Assembly: GCA_021827255.1 (NCBI GenBank)
Contig: JAKAWO010000025.1
Coordinates: 1 to 16,606, forward strand
Source: Acidobacteriota bacterium
GTDB taxonomy: Bacteria; Acidobacteriota; Terriglobia; UBA7540
DNA length: 16,606 nucleotides
Direction: 5' to 3'
Shown: piece after piece, positions 1-6,824 of the stretch
Layout: each line of letters opens with the position of its first letter
How positions within the stretch are numbered: position 1 is the stretch's first letter
Position numbers and translations under genes: made by a program
The notes under the pieces: generated by a model
Database searches by the model: none
What the model saw: the letters and a program-made list of their open reading frames with translations, nothing else
What the model was told of the DNA's origin: nothing

Positions 1-1
1 T

Positions 2-112
2 CATAACGAATACTTTCCCAAGCTCGAAAACCTGACCGCAGCCGTAAGCGCACAGATGGAAGCTTGGAAACATCCGAACCGTGTTTTACGCAAATTATGC
101 TGTATTACTTAA
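2..112 (+). CDS. IS630-like transposase, C-terminal fragment (cut by window start)
   Basis: Reading from base 2 gives 36 residues (HNEYFPKLENL... ending VLRKLCCIT) and then TAA at 110-112. The opening HNEYF followed by a short helix-rich tail resembles the extreme C-terminus of IS630/Tc1-type DDE transposases, which commonly end with a (T)HNRYF-like motif and one last amphipathic helix. The catalytic part would lie upstream of the window, so it cannot be told whether the gene is intact. The stretch looks AT-richer than the genes around it, as expected of imported DNA. A degenerate palindromic repeat begins about 12 bases after the stop. The family call rests on remembered motif similarity only. 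Confidence 0.5.
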   Translation, partial: HNEYFPKLENLTAAVSAQMEAWKHPNRVLRKLCCIT

Positions 113-124
113 GACGCTCTGTAT

Positions 125-165
125 AATTGAAGAAGAACCGGCGGTCACCGAACGCCGGTACAGCA
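125..165 (+). repeat. REP-like palindromic repeat, degenerate copy 1
   Basis: These 41 bases match 4183-4223 at 36 positions. They begin with AATTGA(A/G)GAAGAACCGGCGG and continue into a palindrome core (GGCG...CGCC) followed by TACAGCA. The related copies at 4151-4250 are better preserved, and the terminator at 16247-16283 carries the same core. The copy sits in the gap between the transposase fragment and the 3' end of the metal-transporter operon, so on the minus strand it could also act as a transcript-end hairpin. It is an intergenic dispersed repeat, not coding. Confidence 0.6.
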
Positions 166-198
166 CGGCGGAAGAGCATGGTCAAAGATCAGAGGACA

Positions 199-1005
199 CT
201 AGCGCGAGGCCGGTTCGTTGGGACGCGCCGGGCGGCGGGCACGCTCGTGGGCGAGCTTGGCCGTAAAGGTTAGAAGAAACAGCACCCCCTCGAAGATGAC
301 GATCATCGGTCCGGGCAGGACGCGATAGAAGTCCGCCGCAACGAGCCCAAGCCCGGTGCTGAGAACCGCGAAGCTGACACTGAACGTCGTGAGCGATTTG
401 AGGCTTTTAGCGACGTTGGAGGCGGCCGAGGACGGAATGATGACGAGCGAACCCACTAGCAGCGTGCCGACGACTTTGACGCCCAAAGCCACCGCGAGGG
501 CGAGCAGGACGAAGAAAAGGAAATTGGTTTTCTCAACGCTGACGCCGTTCGCGCGCGCCAGGTCGGCGGAAAAGCTGGAAAGCGCCAGGGATCGGTGGAG
601 AACCCGCACCGAAATCAGAATGGCGAACGAGAGCAAAACGGTGACGGCAATCTCCATCCTCCCGAGATGAAGGATATCGCCGAAGAGCGCGGCCTCGAGA
701 TCTTGGAGATTGATGAAGAGCACTCCAACGGCGAGCGAGAGCGAAAACAAGATGCCGATGATCGCGTCCTCGTAAAGGTGCGCCGATTTGGAGATGAAAT
801 AAACGGCGACGGCGGCCAGCAAAAGGACCGGGACGGCGCCCCAAAGAACGTCCACGCCGAGCGCCAGCGCCAGCGCGATGCCCGGCAAGGCGACGTGCGA
901 GAGGGCGTCGCCGGCGAGGGCCACGCGCTTGAAAATAACAAACACTCCCAGATATCCCATCGCCGCGGCGGCGAAGGTTCCCGCAACTAAAACCGGAAAG
1001 AACAT
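199..1005 (-). CDS. Metal (zinc/manganese-type) ABC transporter permease, ZnuB/MntB family
   Basis: The 268-residue protein is the membrane channel of a cluster-9 (ABC-3 family) metal importer in the inner membrane. It is almost entirely hydrophobic, with about eight predicted spanning segments. It carries the family hallmark GDALSHVALPGIALA near residues 32-46, followed by the usual alternation of long helices and short loops. Length is normal for ZnuB/MntB. The ATG at 1003-1005 is preceded on the minus strand by GAGGG, which overlaps the TGA stop of the upstream ATPase gene, so translation of the two is probably coupled. Only 11 bases separate the genes. The tail (ERARRPARPNEP) is basic and probably cytoplasmic. 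Zinc, manganese and iron cannot be told apart from the sequence. No periplasmic binding-protein gene lies next to it here. Confidence 0.9.
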   Translation of the reverse strand: MFFPVLVAGTFAAAAMGYLGVFVIFKRVALAGDALSHVALPGIALALALGVDVLWGAVPVLLLAAVAVYFISKSAHLYEDAIIGILFSLSLAVGVLFINLQDLEAALFGDILHLGRMEIAVTVLLSFAILISVRVLHRSLALSSFSADLARANGVSVEKTNFLFFVLLALAVALGVKVVGTLLVGSLVIIPSSAASNVAKSLKSLTTFSVSFAVLSTGLGLVAADFYRVLPGPMIVIFEGVLFLLTFTAKLAHERARRPARPNEPASR

Positions 1006-1016
1006 TCAAGCATCCC

Positions 1017-1733
1017 TCAGAGCGGGCGAGACGGATCCGGCCGCGCGCCGTGCGTGTGCCGATAAAAACCCACCTCGCTGCCATAGAGTTGCCGCAAAAG
1101 ATCGGGAGTAAGAATTTCCATCGGTTTTCCCAGGCACTTGAAACCCTGATTGAGACAAAGCACCTTGCTGGCGAACCGCAAGACCACGTTGAGATCGTGC
1201 GAGATCATCAGAAGCGTGAGGCCGTGCTCGCGGGCGATGTGCTCCAGCCGATGGTAGATGGTCTCCTGGCCGCCGATATCAATGTCGCTGGTCGGCTCAT
1301 CGAAGAGGAGCGCGTCCGGCTTCTCCGCCAAGGCGAAAGCAATCAGGACCCGTTGAAATTCGCCCGAAGAAAGATTCGACAAGGCGCGACGCGAAAGCGA
1401 GGCGGCGTTCACCAGCGCCAGAGCTTTTTCGATTTCGTCGTCGTCCAGCCGTTGCTTGCCGAGATGGAACATCTCGCGCACGGCGAGCGGGAACTCGCGG
1501 TTGACGTCCACGCCTTGCGGCACGTAGCCTAGGCGAATCCCCGGCTTCCAGGCGATGCGGCCATGATAGGGAATGAATCCCATCAGGGCGCGAAACAGCG
1601 TGGTCTTACCGGCGCCGTTCGGGCCAATGATCATGATCGTCTCGCCGGGGTCAGCCTGGAAGGAAAGACCCTGAATGAGCGGCCGGCCATCGAGCTGGAC
1701 GGCGAGGTTCTCGACATTGAGAATGGGATCCAT
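1017..1733 (-). CDS. Metal ABC transporter ATP-binding protein, ZnuC/MntB-type
   Basis: The 238-residue ATPase energises the permease encoded just downstream. Visible motifs: Walker A GPNGAGKTT (37-45), Q-loop in GYVPQG (69-74), signature LSSGE (121-125, a variant of LSGGQ), Walker B ALLFDEP (141-147) with catalytic Glu146, and H-loop His179 in ISHDLN. PQGVDVNREFPLAVREM is typical of the zinc/manganese subfamily. The tail GFYRHTHG could bind metal. The frame stays open upstream to 1946, but those 71 residues are basic, low-complexity and unlike ABC proteins. MDPILNVENLAVQLDG is the normal family N-terminus, so the ATG at 1731-1733 was chosen, although its Shine-Dalgarno is weak. It is the first gene of a two-gene minus-strand operon. 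Confidence 0.9.
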   Translation of the reverse strand: MDPILNVENLAVQLDGRPLIQGLSFQADPGETIMIIGPNGAGKTTLFRALMGFIPYHGRIAWKPGIRLGYVPQGVDVNREFPLAVREMFHLGKQRLDDDEIEKALALVNAASLSRRALSNLSSGEFQRVLIAFALAEKPDALLFDEPTSDIDIGGQETIYHRLEHIAREHGLTLLMISHDLNVVLRFASKVLCLNQGFKCLGKPMEILTPDLLRQLYGSEVGFYRHTHGARPDPSRPL

Positions 1734-2001
1734 GATCGGCTCTCGCACCCGAGCGCGGCGGTCTGATTGCGGCGCCGGCGCGCCCGTCGAACGCTTTCCC
1801 CTTAGCGCGGCCTCGCATCCTCCTCGCCGCCGCCACGCGCAACCTACGCTCTCATGAACGCGGTGGAAATTCAACCGCTGGCCTTCATCTTGCCCCCAAC
1901 GCGCCGAGCGAAATTCGGACGAGTAACCATTCTGTAGGTGCGGCATCTACATGAGTGGATTCGATCTCCTGTTGAAGTGAATACCTTGGAGGCGGGGAGT
2001 T
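1734..2001. promoter_or_regulatory. Divergent intergenic region between metal-transporter operon and receiver gene
   Basis: This 268-base gap must hold the promoter of the minus-strand metal operon and that of the plus-strand receiver gene. I see no convincing -35/-10 pair on either strand and no clear Fur/Zur/MntR box. The plus-strand gene has a purine-rich ribosome site (GGAGGCGGGGAG) directly before its ATG at 2002. The one clear structured element is the inverted repeat at 1933-1951, listed separately. Confidence 0.5.
1933..1951. promoter_or_regulatory. Inverted repeat TGTAGGTG-CGG-CATCTACA, possible operator or hairpin
   Basis: Two 8-base arms pair fully if one G-T wobble is allowed, around a 3-base centre. 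It lies about 50 bases before the receiver gene and about 200 bases before the ATPase gene, within the divergent promoter region. It could be an operator for a dimeric regulator or a small mRNA hairpin. It matches no metal-regulator box that I know well. Confidence 0.35.
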
Positions 2002-2427
2002 ATGGCAACCATCGGGCGAAAACGAATGCTCATCGTTGACGACGATGAGGCGAACTTGATCGGGCTTGAAAGCAGATTTGAGACTCTAGGCTATGACACG
2101 ACCACCGCGTGGGACGGGCGAGAGGCGCTGAAGGCTTTGCGGGCTGAGGATTTCGACGTGGTCCTGCTGGATGATTTTCTGCCCGAGGCGCCGAGCGAGG
2201 CAATCCTGAGAGCTATCCGAGAACTTCCGGTTCAGCCGTGGGTGGCGCTGCTGACGACCCGTCCTTCGCCGGGCGAGCCAACCCACGAGCGTCGGCGCGA
2301 AGCGGCGGATTGTTCGGCGAGCAAGCGAAGCATCGGAGCCATCGTTGACTCCATCCAAGAATGCCTGGCCCACGCGGGGAGCCTGGCGGTGCGGGACTTC
2401 CAGGGGCTTGCGGCGCCGCGAGCATAA
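2002..2427 (+). CDS. Stand-alone response-regulator receiver protein
   Basis: The 141-residue protein is a single CheY-like receiver (REC) domain with no output domain. The acidic pocket is in MLIVDDDEAN (Asp13-Asp15). The phospho-acceptor is Asp57 in DVVLLDDFLP, set by its spacing of four to Pro61. A Thr near 85-86 (ALLTT) takes the switch position. The usual Lys-Pro motif is not cleanly present: the best candidate is Lys108 in SASKRS, with Ser instead of Pro, and the region around residues 88-107 is Arg/Glu-rich and unlike a typical alpha4-beta5 segment. Signalling may therefore be altered. The start is supported by GGAGGCGGGGAG just upstream. No histidine kinase gene is adjacent, so its partner is unknown. 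Confidence 0.8.
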   Translation: MATIGRKRMLIVDDDEANLIGLESRFETLGYDTTTAWDGREALKALRAEDFDVVLLDDFLPEAPSEAILRAIRELPVQPWVALLTTRPSPGEPTHERRREAADCSASKRSIGAIVDSIQECLAHAGSLAVRDFQGLAAPRA

Positions 2428-2532
2428 CGAACTTATCCTGACGGCCAGGAAAGGGTAGAATGCAGTCCGAGGGTTGTGGCCCGATCTTGGAGACGGGCGG
2501 TGCGCTCTAAAATAAGCGAGGAGGTGAACGCG

Positions 2533-3573
2533 ATGGACACTTCCGCAATGGAATCTACGGCGAGGGCGCTGGCGGCGGCGGGCAAAGGCATCCTGGCAGC
2601 CGACGAGAGCACCGGCACCATCGAAAAGCGGTTCAAGAACGTCGGCATTGCGAACACGGAGGAGAACCGCCGCGCTTACCGCGAACTGCTCTTTACCACT
2701 TCCGGCGTCGAACAATTTATCAGCGGCGTCATCTTGTACGACGAGACGATCCGGCAGCGCATCAAGGACGGCCTCCCCATGCCCGAGGCGCTGAGCCAGC
2801 GGGGCATCATTCCCGGCATCAAGATGGACAAAGGCGCCAAAGACCTGGCCCTTTTTCCGGGAGAAAAAATTACCGAAGGATTGGACGGGCTGCGCGAGCG
2901 ATTGGCGGAGTACCGAAAATTGGGCGCGCGATTCACCAAATGGCGGGCGGTGATCGGCATTGGCCAAGGGATTCCCACGCGCGCCTCGATACGGGCGAAC
3001 GCGGAGGCTCTGGCGCGCTTCGCGGCGCTGAGCCAGGAGGCGGGACTGGTTCCGATCGTCGAGCCCGAGGTGCTGATGGACGGTGATCACACGATTGACC
3101 GTTGCGAGGAAGTGACCGAAGAAATGCTGGGTAACGTGTTTGAGGCGCTCGCGCTTTACCGCGTAAGGCTGGAGGAAATGCTGCTCAAACCCAATATGGT
3201 GATTGCCGGCGAGAAGTCCCCGGAGAAAACGGGGGCCGACCGAATCGCGGAGGCGACCGTGCGATGCCTGGGGCGGCGCGTGCCGGTTGCAGTGCCGGGA
3301 ATCGTGTTCCTCTCCGGCGGACAAAGCGAGGTCCAGGCGACGGAAAATCTGAACGCCATCAACCGCGTGAACCACCGCCCTTGGGCGCTGAGTTTTTCCT
3401 ACGGGCGGGCGCTCCAGGCCTCGGCGTTGAGCGCCTGGCGCGGGGTTGCGGCCAATGTGGCGGCCGGCCAGAAGGCCTTCCATCATCGCGCCCACATGAA
3501 CAGCCTCGCCCGCTTTGGAAAGTACAGGCCGGAGATGGAGAAGCAAGCGGCGCGAGGTTCGTCGGCGACGTGA
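2533..3573 (+). CDS. Class I fructose-bisphosphate aldolase
   Basis: The 346-residue enzyme cleaves fructose-1,6-bisphosphate to dihydroxyacetone phosphate and glyceraldehyde-3-phosphate through a Schiff base, with no metal (glycolysis and gluconeogenesis, cytoplasm). It resembles the animal/plant-type class I family along its full length. Visible residues: GILAADEST with Asp24, GIKMDKG with Lys97, FTKWR with Lys136, PIVEPEVL with Glu177 and Glu179, Schiff-base Lys219 in LLKPNM, and FLSGGQSE for phosphate binding. The C-terminal region that carries a catalytic Tyr in the animal enzymes is different here. An in-frame ATG lies at 2476, but the ATG at 2533 follows a near-perfect AGGAGGTGA (2519-2527) and gives the family N-terminus. 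It sits alone between a receiver gene and a GYD protein. Confidence 0.95.
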   Translation: MDTSAMESTARALAAAGKGILAADESTGTIEKRFKNVGIANTEENRRAYRELLFTTSGVEQFISGVILYDETIRQRIKDGLPMPEALSQRGIIPGIKMDKGAKDLALFPGEKITEGLDGLRERLAEYRKLGARFTKWRAVIGIGQGIPTRASIRANAEALARFAALSQEAGLVPIVEPEVLMDGDHTIDRCEEVTEEMLGNVFEALALYRVRLEEMLLKPNMVIAGEKSPEKTGADRIAEATVRCLGRRVPVAVPGIVFLSGGQSEVQATENLNAINRVNHRPWALSFSYGRALQASALSAWRGVAANVAAGQKAFHHRAHMNSLARFGKYRPEMEKQAARGSSAT

Positions 3574-3587
3574 CCGGCAAAAGCCGG
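3574..3587 (+). terminator. Small hairpin directly after the aldolase stop
   Basis: CCGGC-AAAA-GCCGG forms a five-pair stem with a tetraloop immediately after the TGA of the aldolase gene. There is no following T-run, so it is a weak terminator or an mRNA 3'-end stabiliser at best. It separates the aldolase from the GYD gene, which starts 75 bases further on. Confidence 0.3.
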
Positions 3588-3661
3588 GTCGAGCGGTTTG
3601 ACTTCCCGCCAGCGTGGGCGTAGCCTCTTGGCATCGGAAAATTCTCAGCCAGGAGGACGCT

Positions 3662-3982
3662 ATGCCGAAGTATCTTCTCCAAGCGTCGTACACGGCAGAA
3701 GGATTGAAGGGCCTCGCCAAGGATACGGCTTCGGGGCGCAAAACGGCCGTGGCCAAAGCCGTGGAATCGCTGGGGGGCAAACTCGATGCCTTCTACTTTG
3801 CTTTCGGCGCGGACGATGTGATCGTGATCTGCGATTTTCCCGACAATCTCACCGCTGCGGCGCTGGCCCTCGCGGTGGGCTCGAGTGGTCTCGCGGAGGG
3901 CCGCACTACCCCACTGCTCACGGTGGAAGAAGTGGACAAGGCGCTGAAGAAAACCGTCAGCTATAAAGCCCCGGGGCGGTGA
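3662..3982 (+). CDS. GYD domain-containing protein
   Basis: The 106-residue protein matches the small GYD family (a dimeric alpha/beta-barrel-like fold of unknown function, usually about 100 residues). The N-terminus MPKYLLQASYTAEGLKGLAKD, then RKTAVAKAVESLGGKLDAFYFAFG, then DDVIVICDFPDNLTAAALALAV and TTPLLTVEEVDKALKK follow the family order. The motif that names the family (Gly-Tyr-Asp) reads Gly-Ala-Asp here (residues 49-51). No signal peptide or membrane segment is visible, so it should be cytoplasmic. An in-frame ATG exists at 3614, but AGGAGG at 3651-3656 places the start at 3662. No function can be assigned from the neighbours. Confidence 0.85.
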   Translation: MPKYLLQASYTAEGLKGLAKDTASGRKTAVAKAVESLGGKLDAFYFAFGADDVIVICDFPDNLTAAALALAVGSSGLAEGRTTPLLTVEEVDKALKKTVSYKAPGR

Positions 3983-4448
3983 GGTAGTGATTTGCCCGGC
4001 CGCGCCTTGGCTGGCTGAAGCGAAGTCGGACGCAATGGCCTCGGGCGCCCCGGCTGGGGCGATCCGCGCGGCAAAGTCGGCGCGCTGCTTCGCTTGCTCG
4101 TCGCGCGTTCCAGTGTCATATCCCAGGTAAAGTTTTAGTGGCACGTTTGCGCTGTAGCGTCGCTCTATGAGCGGCGGCTTTTAATTGAGGAAGAACCGGC
4201 GGTCATAGACCGCCGCTACAGCAGGCGACATGACCGCCGCTACAGCACAGCTTAAGGGCGAGCCCGCCCAACGGTAACTGGGGGATGGCGCATCGCCCGC
4301 TCGAGGCGCTCACCGAAAAGCGGGCTGGAAATCATCGCGCCAAACGAGCAAAATAAGAGGAGGCGGCGGCCGGTCAGCGAGGCCGAGGCCGGGAGAATCT
4401 CGATCCTAGCGAGCGCTCGCTTTTCGAGCGGGCATCGCGGCAGCACCG
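3983..4448. other. 466-base non-coding stretch with repeat cluster
   Basis: No credible gene is seen on either strand. The minus-strand frame from 4144 reads into the antisense of the GYD gene, and a 23-codon plus-strand frame at 4285-4356 has no homology clue. The recognisable content is the palindromic repeat cluster at 4151-4250, a distant inverted pair GCCCGCT (4295-4301) / AGCGGGC (4319-4325), and a hairpin CGCTCG-CTTTT-CGAGCG (4414-4430) just before the TPR gene. The promoter of the TPR operon must lie here, but I cannot point to it. Confidence 0.6.
4151..4250. repeat. REPIN-like cluster of palindromic repeats (three copies)
   Basis: A 28-base unit at 4151-4178 (starting GCTGTAGCG) lies in inverse orientation to 4195-4222 (ending CCGCTACAGC). 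The two agree at 23 of 28 positions and are separated by 16 bases, so the whole can fold into one long hairpin. A third partial copy sharing GACCGCCGCTACAGC follows at 4232-4246. Each unit has its own small palindrome, CGGTC-ATA-GACCG in one and CGCTC-TAT-GAGCG in the other. The two differences in the stem compensate each other, which points to selection on structure. Related copies are at 125-165 and 16247-16283. No RAYT-type transposase (the family that mobilises REP sequences in some bacteria) is in the window. Confidence 0.65.
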
Positions 4449-6776
4449 ATGGGTGAGCAGCGCTCCCAATCAGCGATGAAGAGGAAACATTCTGCCGAAT
4501 TCAAGCCGGCGCGGGTTCGAGCTCGACAGGCGGCGCTGTGGGCGCTGCTCGTTTTGCCGGCGATGCTGCGGGGGCAGAATGCGGCCCCGCCATCCTCCGC
4601 CGAGCGCTTCCAGGAGCTCGAAAGGCAAGCCGTGAAAGCGTCGAATGGGGGTGAAATCCGTCCGGCCATCCGGCTTTACCTTGAGGCATTGCGGATTGAA
4701 CCCCAATGGGCGGAGGGATGGCAAGAGGTCGGTGTTCTGCTGGCCCAAGTGAAGGATTTCCCACGGGCGATCGTCGCTTTTAGCAACTTCCTTCGTCTGG
4801 AGCCGAAAGATAGCGGCGGGTGGGCGCTCCGAGGGCTGTGCGAGTTTGAATTGCACCGTTACCCGCAGGCGCTCGACGACATCCAGCACGGGCGGGAGCT
4901 CGGCTTGCGCAATCTGGCGCTTGAAAAGGTGGCCACCTATCACGCCGCGCTGGTGTTCATCCTGAAAAGCGAATTCGACGTGGCCAACCGGCTGTTGGAG
5001 CATCTGGCGCGAGAAGGAGTGAACAATCCCGATCTGGTGGCGGCGTTTGGGCTGGCCTCGCTGCGGATCGCGCGCCTGCCGGGCCAATGGGCCGACGCTC
5101 AGCAGAAGACGCTGGCGCTCGAAGCGGGACGGATCGCGTTCGATGCCGTGCAGTCGCCGCCACAAAAAATCGTTTCAGAGTACGAGGCCTTGATCCAGAA
5201 ATATCCCCAGGCGCGCGGGCTGCACTACGCTTTTGGCAATTTTCTTTTGGACGAGGCCAAGTATCAGCCGGCCCTCGCGCAAATGCAGGAAGAACTGAAG
5301 CTCAATCCGGATGACTCGATGGCCTTGCTCCAAGCCGCGATGAGCGAGCTCCGGCTGGACCATCCCGAGCGGGCGCTGCCTTACGCTGAAAAGGCCGTCC
5401 GCGCGGCGCCGAAGCTTTTTGCAGCGCACTACGCGCTGGGCTTGGCGCTCTACCGGCTGAACCGCAACCCCCAGGCGCTGGCCGAACTGAAGACCGCGGT
5501 CGAGCTAGCGCCGAACAGCCCGCAGGCCCACTACGCCCTGTCAGAAGCCTACCTCAAAGCCGGCGACCAAGCGGCGGCGCTGCGCGAGCACGCGGTCTTC
5601 AGCCGACTGATGCAAGAGCCGACCGTGGTCGCCAACTTTCGCCTTCCCAGCCAAGACGGCCCGACGAGCGGCACGGCATCGCCGCCTGAAAACTCGGCAT
5701 CGCCAAGCACGGTTTTCAGTCAGGCGGAGCAAGATTTGCGCGCAGGGCGTTACGCCGAGGCGGAGGCCGGCTTCCGCAAAGTCTTGAAGTCTCAGCCCAA
5801 TTTGGCCTCCGCGTATTGCGACCTCGGGGTGGTTTTCCTGCGCACGAATCGAGTGGACCAAGCCATCCACACTTTTCAGACGGCAAGGAAGCTGGCGCCG
5901 AAACTGGCCGGTCTCGATCTCGACTTGGGGCTAGCCTATTATCAGAAAAAGGATTTTCGGGACGCCATCCCCGAGTTCACGTCCGTGCTCGAATCCGATC
6001 CTCACAACTTGCAGGCCGCGTATTTGAAGGGCCTGTGTTACTTCGTCATGGACCAATTCGCGAACACCGTCGAGACGCTCAAGCCGCTTTGGGATCAGGA
6101 GAGCCGGAATCTGGATTATTTGTTCGTGCTGGGGATTTCTTACGGAAAGCTAAAACACACCCAGGAGTGCAAGCAAGTATTCGAGCGGCTGGTCGAGGTG
6201 GGAGGCAACAGCCCTCATTTCCACCTGCTGATGGGCAAAGCCTACGAGGGGCTTTTCTGGAACCAGCAGGCTTACGCGGAGCTGAAAAAGGCGGTGGCGG
6301 GCGATCCCAAATTGCCCGACGCGCACTACAGCCTGGGAGTCGTGGACATGCGGCTGGGAAAACTGCAGCAGGCAGGGAAGGAATTCAGCGCGGAAATCGC
6401 GCTCGACCCCAAATCTCCGTGGGCCTATCAGAAGCGAGGCCTGGTGGACCTCGATTTGAATCATCCCGGCGGCGCCATTCTGATGTTTCAAAGGGCGCTC
6501 GCTCGCGATCCGCAACTGCCCCAATCGCTCTGCGGTTTGGCCAAAGCATATTTCATGCAGAGGAAGTACCCAGCAGCGCTCGGCTATTATCGGAAGGCGG
6601 TTGCGCTCCAACCGGATAGCGCGGACTACCACTACCAACTTGGACAAACTTATTTGCGTCTCGGCAACCGTGCCGGGGCGCAACTGGAATTTGCGAAAGC
6701 CCAAAAATTGCAAACCGCGCTGCTGCAAAAACAGCAGAAGACGCTGTCGGCTCAGCCGCCGCCCGCTTCGCGCTGA
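4449..6776 (+). CDS. Large exported TPR-repeat protein
   Basis: The 775-residue protein is built almost wholly of tetratricopeptide repeats, helical scaffolds for protein-protein binding. A basic N-terminus followed by ALWALLVLPAML (about residues 29-40) and RGQNAAP looks like a Sec signal peptide, so it should act outside the cytoplasm. TPR units run from about residue 54 to 390. A Pro/Ser/Thr-rich linker (about 395-420, PSQDGPTSGTASPPENSASPS) separates a second TPR block of about ten units to the C-terminus. The two halves end alike (HYALSEAYLKAG... and YHYQLGQTYLRLG..., each followed by a charged helix), suggesting an internal duplication. A second ATG at codon 10 (4476) would give a more usual signal peptide; neither start has a clear ribosome site. 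It is the first gene of a three-gene operon. Its binding partner is unknown. Confidence 0.85.
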   Translation: MGEQRSQSAMKRKHSAEFKPARVRARQAALWALLVLPAMLRGQNAAPPSSAERFQELERQAVKASNGGEIRPAIRLYLEALRIEPQWAEGWQEVGVLLAQVKDFPRAIVAFSNFLRLEPKDSGGWALRGLCEFELHRYPQALDDIQHGRELGLRNLALEKVATYHAALVFILKSEFDVANRLLEHLAREGVNNPDLVAAFGLASLRIARLPGQWADAQQKTLALEAGRIAFDAVQSPPQKIVSEYEALIQKYPQARGLHYAFGNFLLDEAKYQPALAQMQEELKLNPDDSMALLQAAMSELRLDHPERALPYAEKAVRAAPKLFAAHYALGLALYRLNRNPQALAELKTAVELAPNSPQAHYALSEAYLKAGDQAAALREHAVFSRLMQEPTVVANFRLPSQDGPTSGTASPPENSASPSTVFSQAEQDLRAGRYAEAEAGFRKVLKSQPNLASAYCDLGVVFLRTNRVDQAIHTFQTARKLAPKLAGLDLDLGLAYYQKKDFRDAIPEFTSVLESDPHNLQAAYLKGLCYFVMDQFANTVETLKPLWDQESRNLDYLFVLGISYGKLKHTQECKQVFERLVEVGGNSPHFHLLMGKAYEGLFWNQQAYAELKKAVAGDPKLPDAHYSLGVVDMRLGKLQQAGKEFSAEIALDPKSPWAYQKRGLVDLDLNHPGGAILMFQRALARDPQLPQSLCGLAKAYFMQRKYPAALGYYRKAVALQPDSADYHYQLGQTYLRLGNRAGAQLEFAKAQKLQTALLQKQQKTLSAQPPPASR

Positions 6777-6824
6777 GGGGCGGGCGAGGCCCGTTCAGAA
6801 GGAAGGAGAGGAGCTGGAACGCCG

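Noticed and set aside
1734..1946. N-terminal extension of the ABC ATPase from 1946
   Set aside because: The 71 extra residues are Arg/Gly-rich and unlike the family. MDPILNVENLAVQL at 1733 is the normal start.
2086..3780. 564-residue minus-strand open frame over the aldolase and receiver genes
   Set aside because: It is antisense to a clearly recognisable aldolase, its product is Arg/His/Gln-rich without any domain, and long shadow frames are expected at this GC content.
3359..4144. 261-residue minus-strand open frame whose first 50 or so codons are in the 3983-4144 gap
   Set aside because: The start looked protein-like (DEQAKQRADFAARIA), but the frame then runs antisense through the GYD gene and aldolase end. 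No start signal or family was seen. A decayed gene end cannot be excluded.
4285..4356. 23-codon plus-strand frame (MAHRPLEALTEKRAG...)
   Set aside because: It is too short, without a ribosome site, and has no conserved feature.
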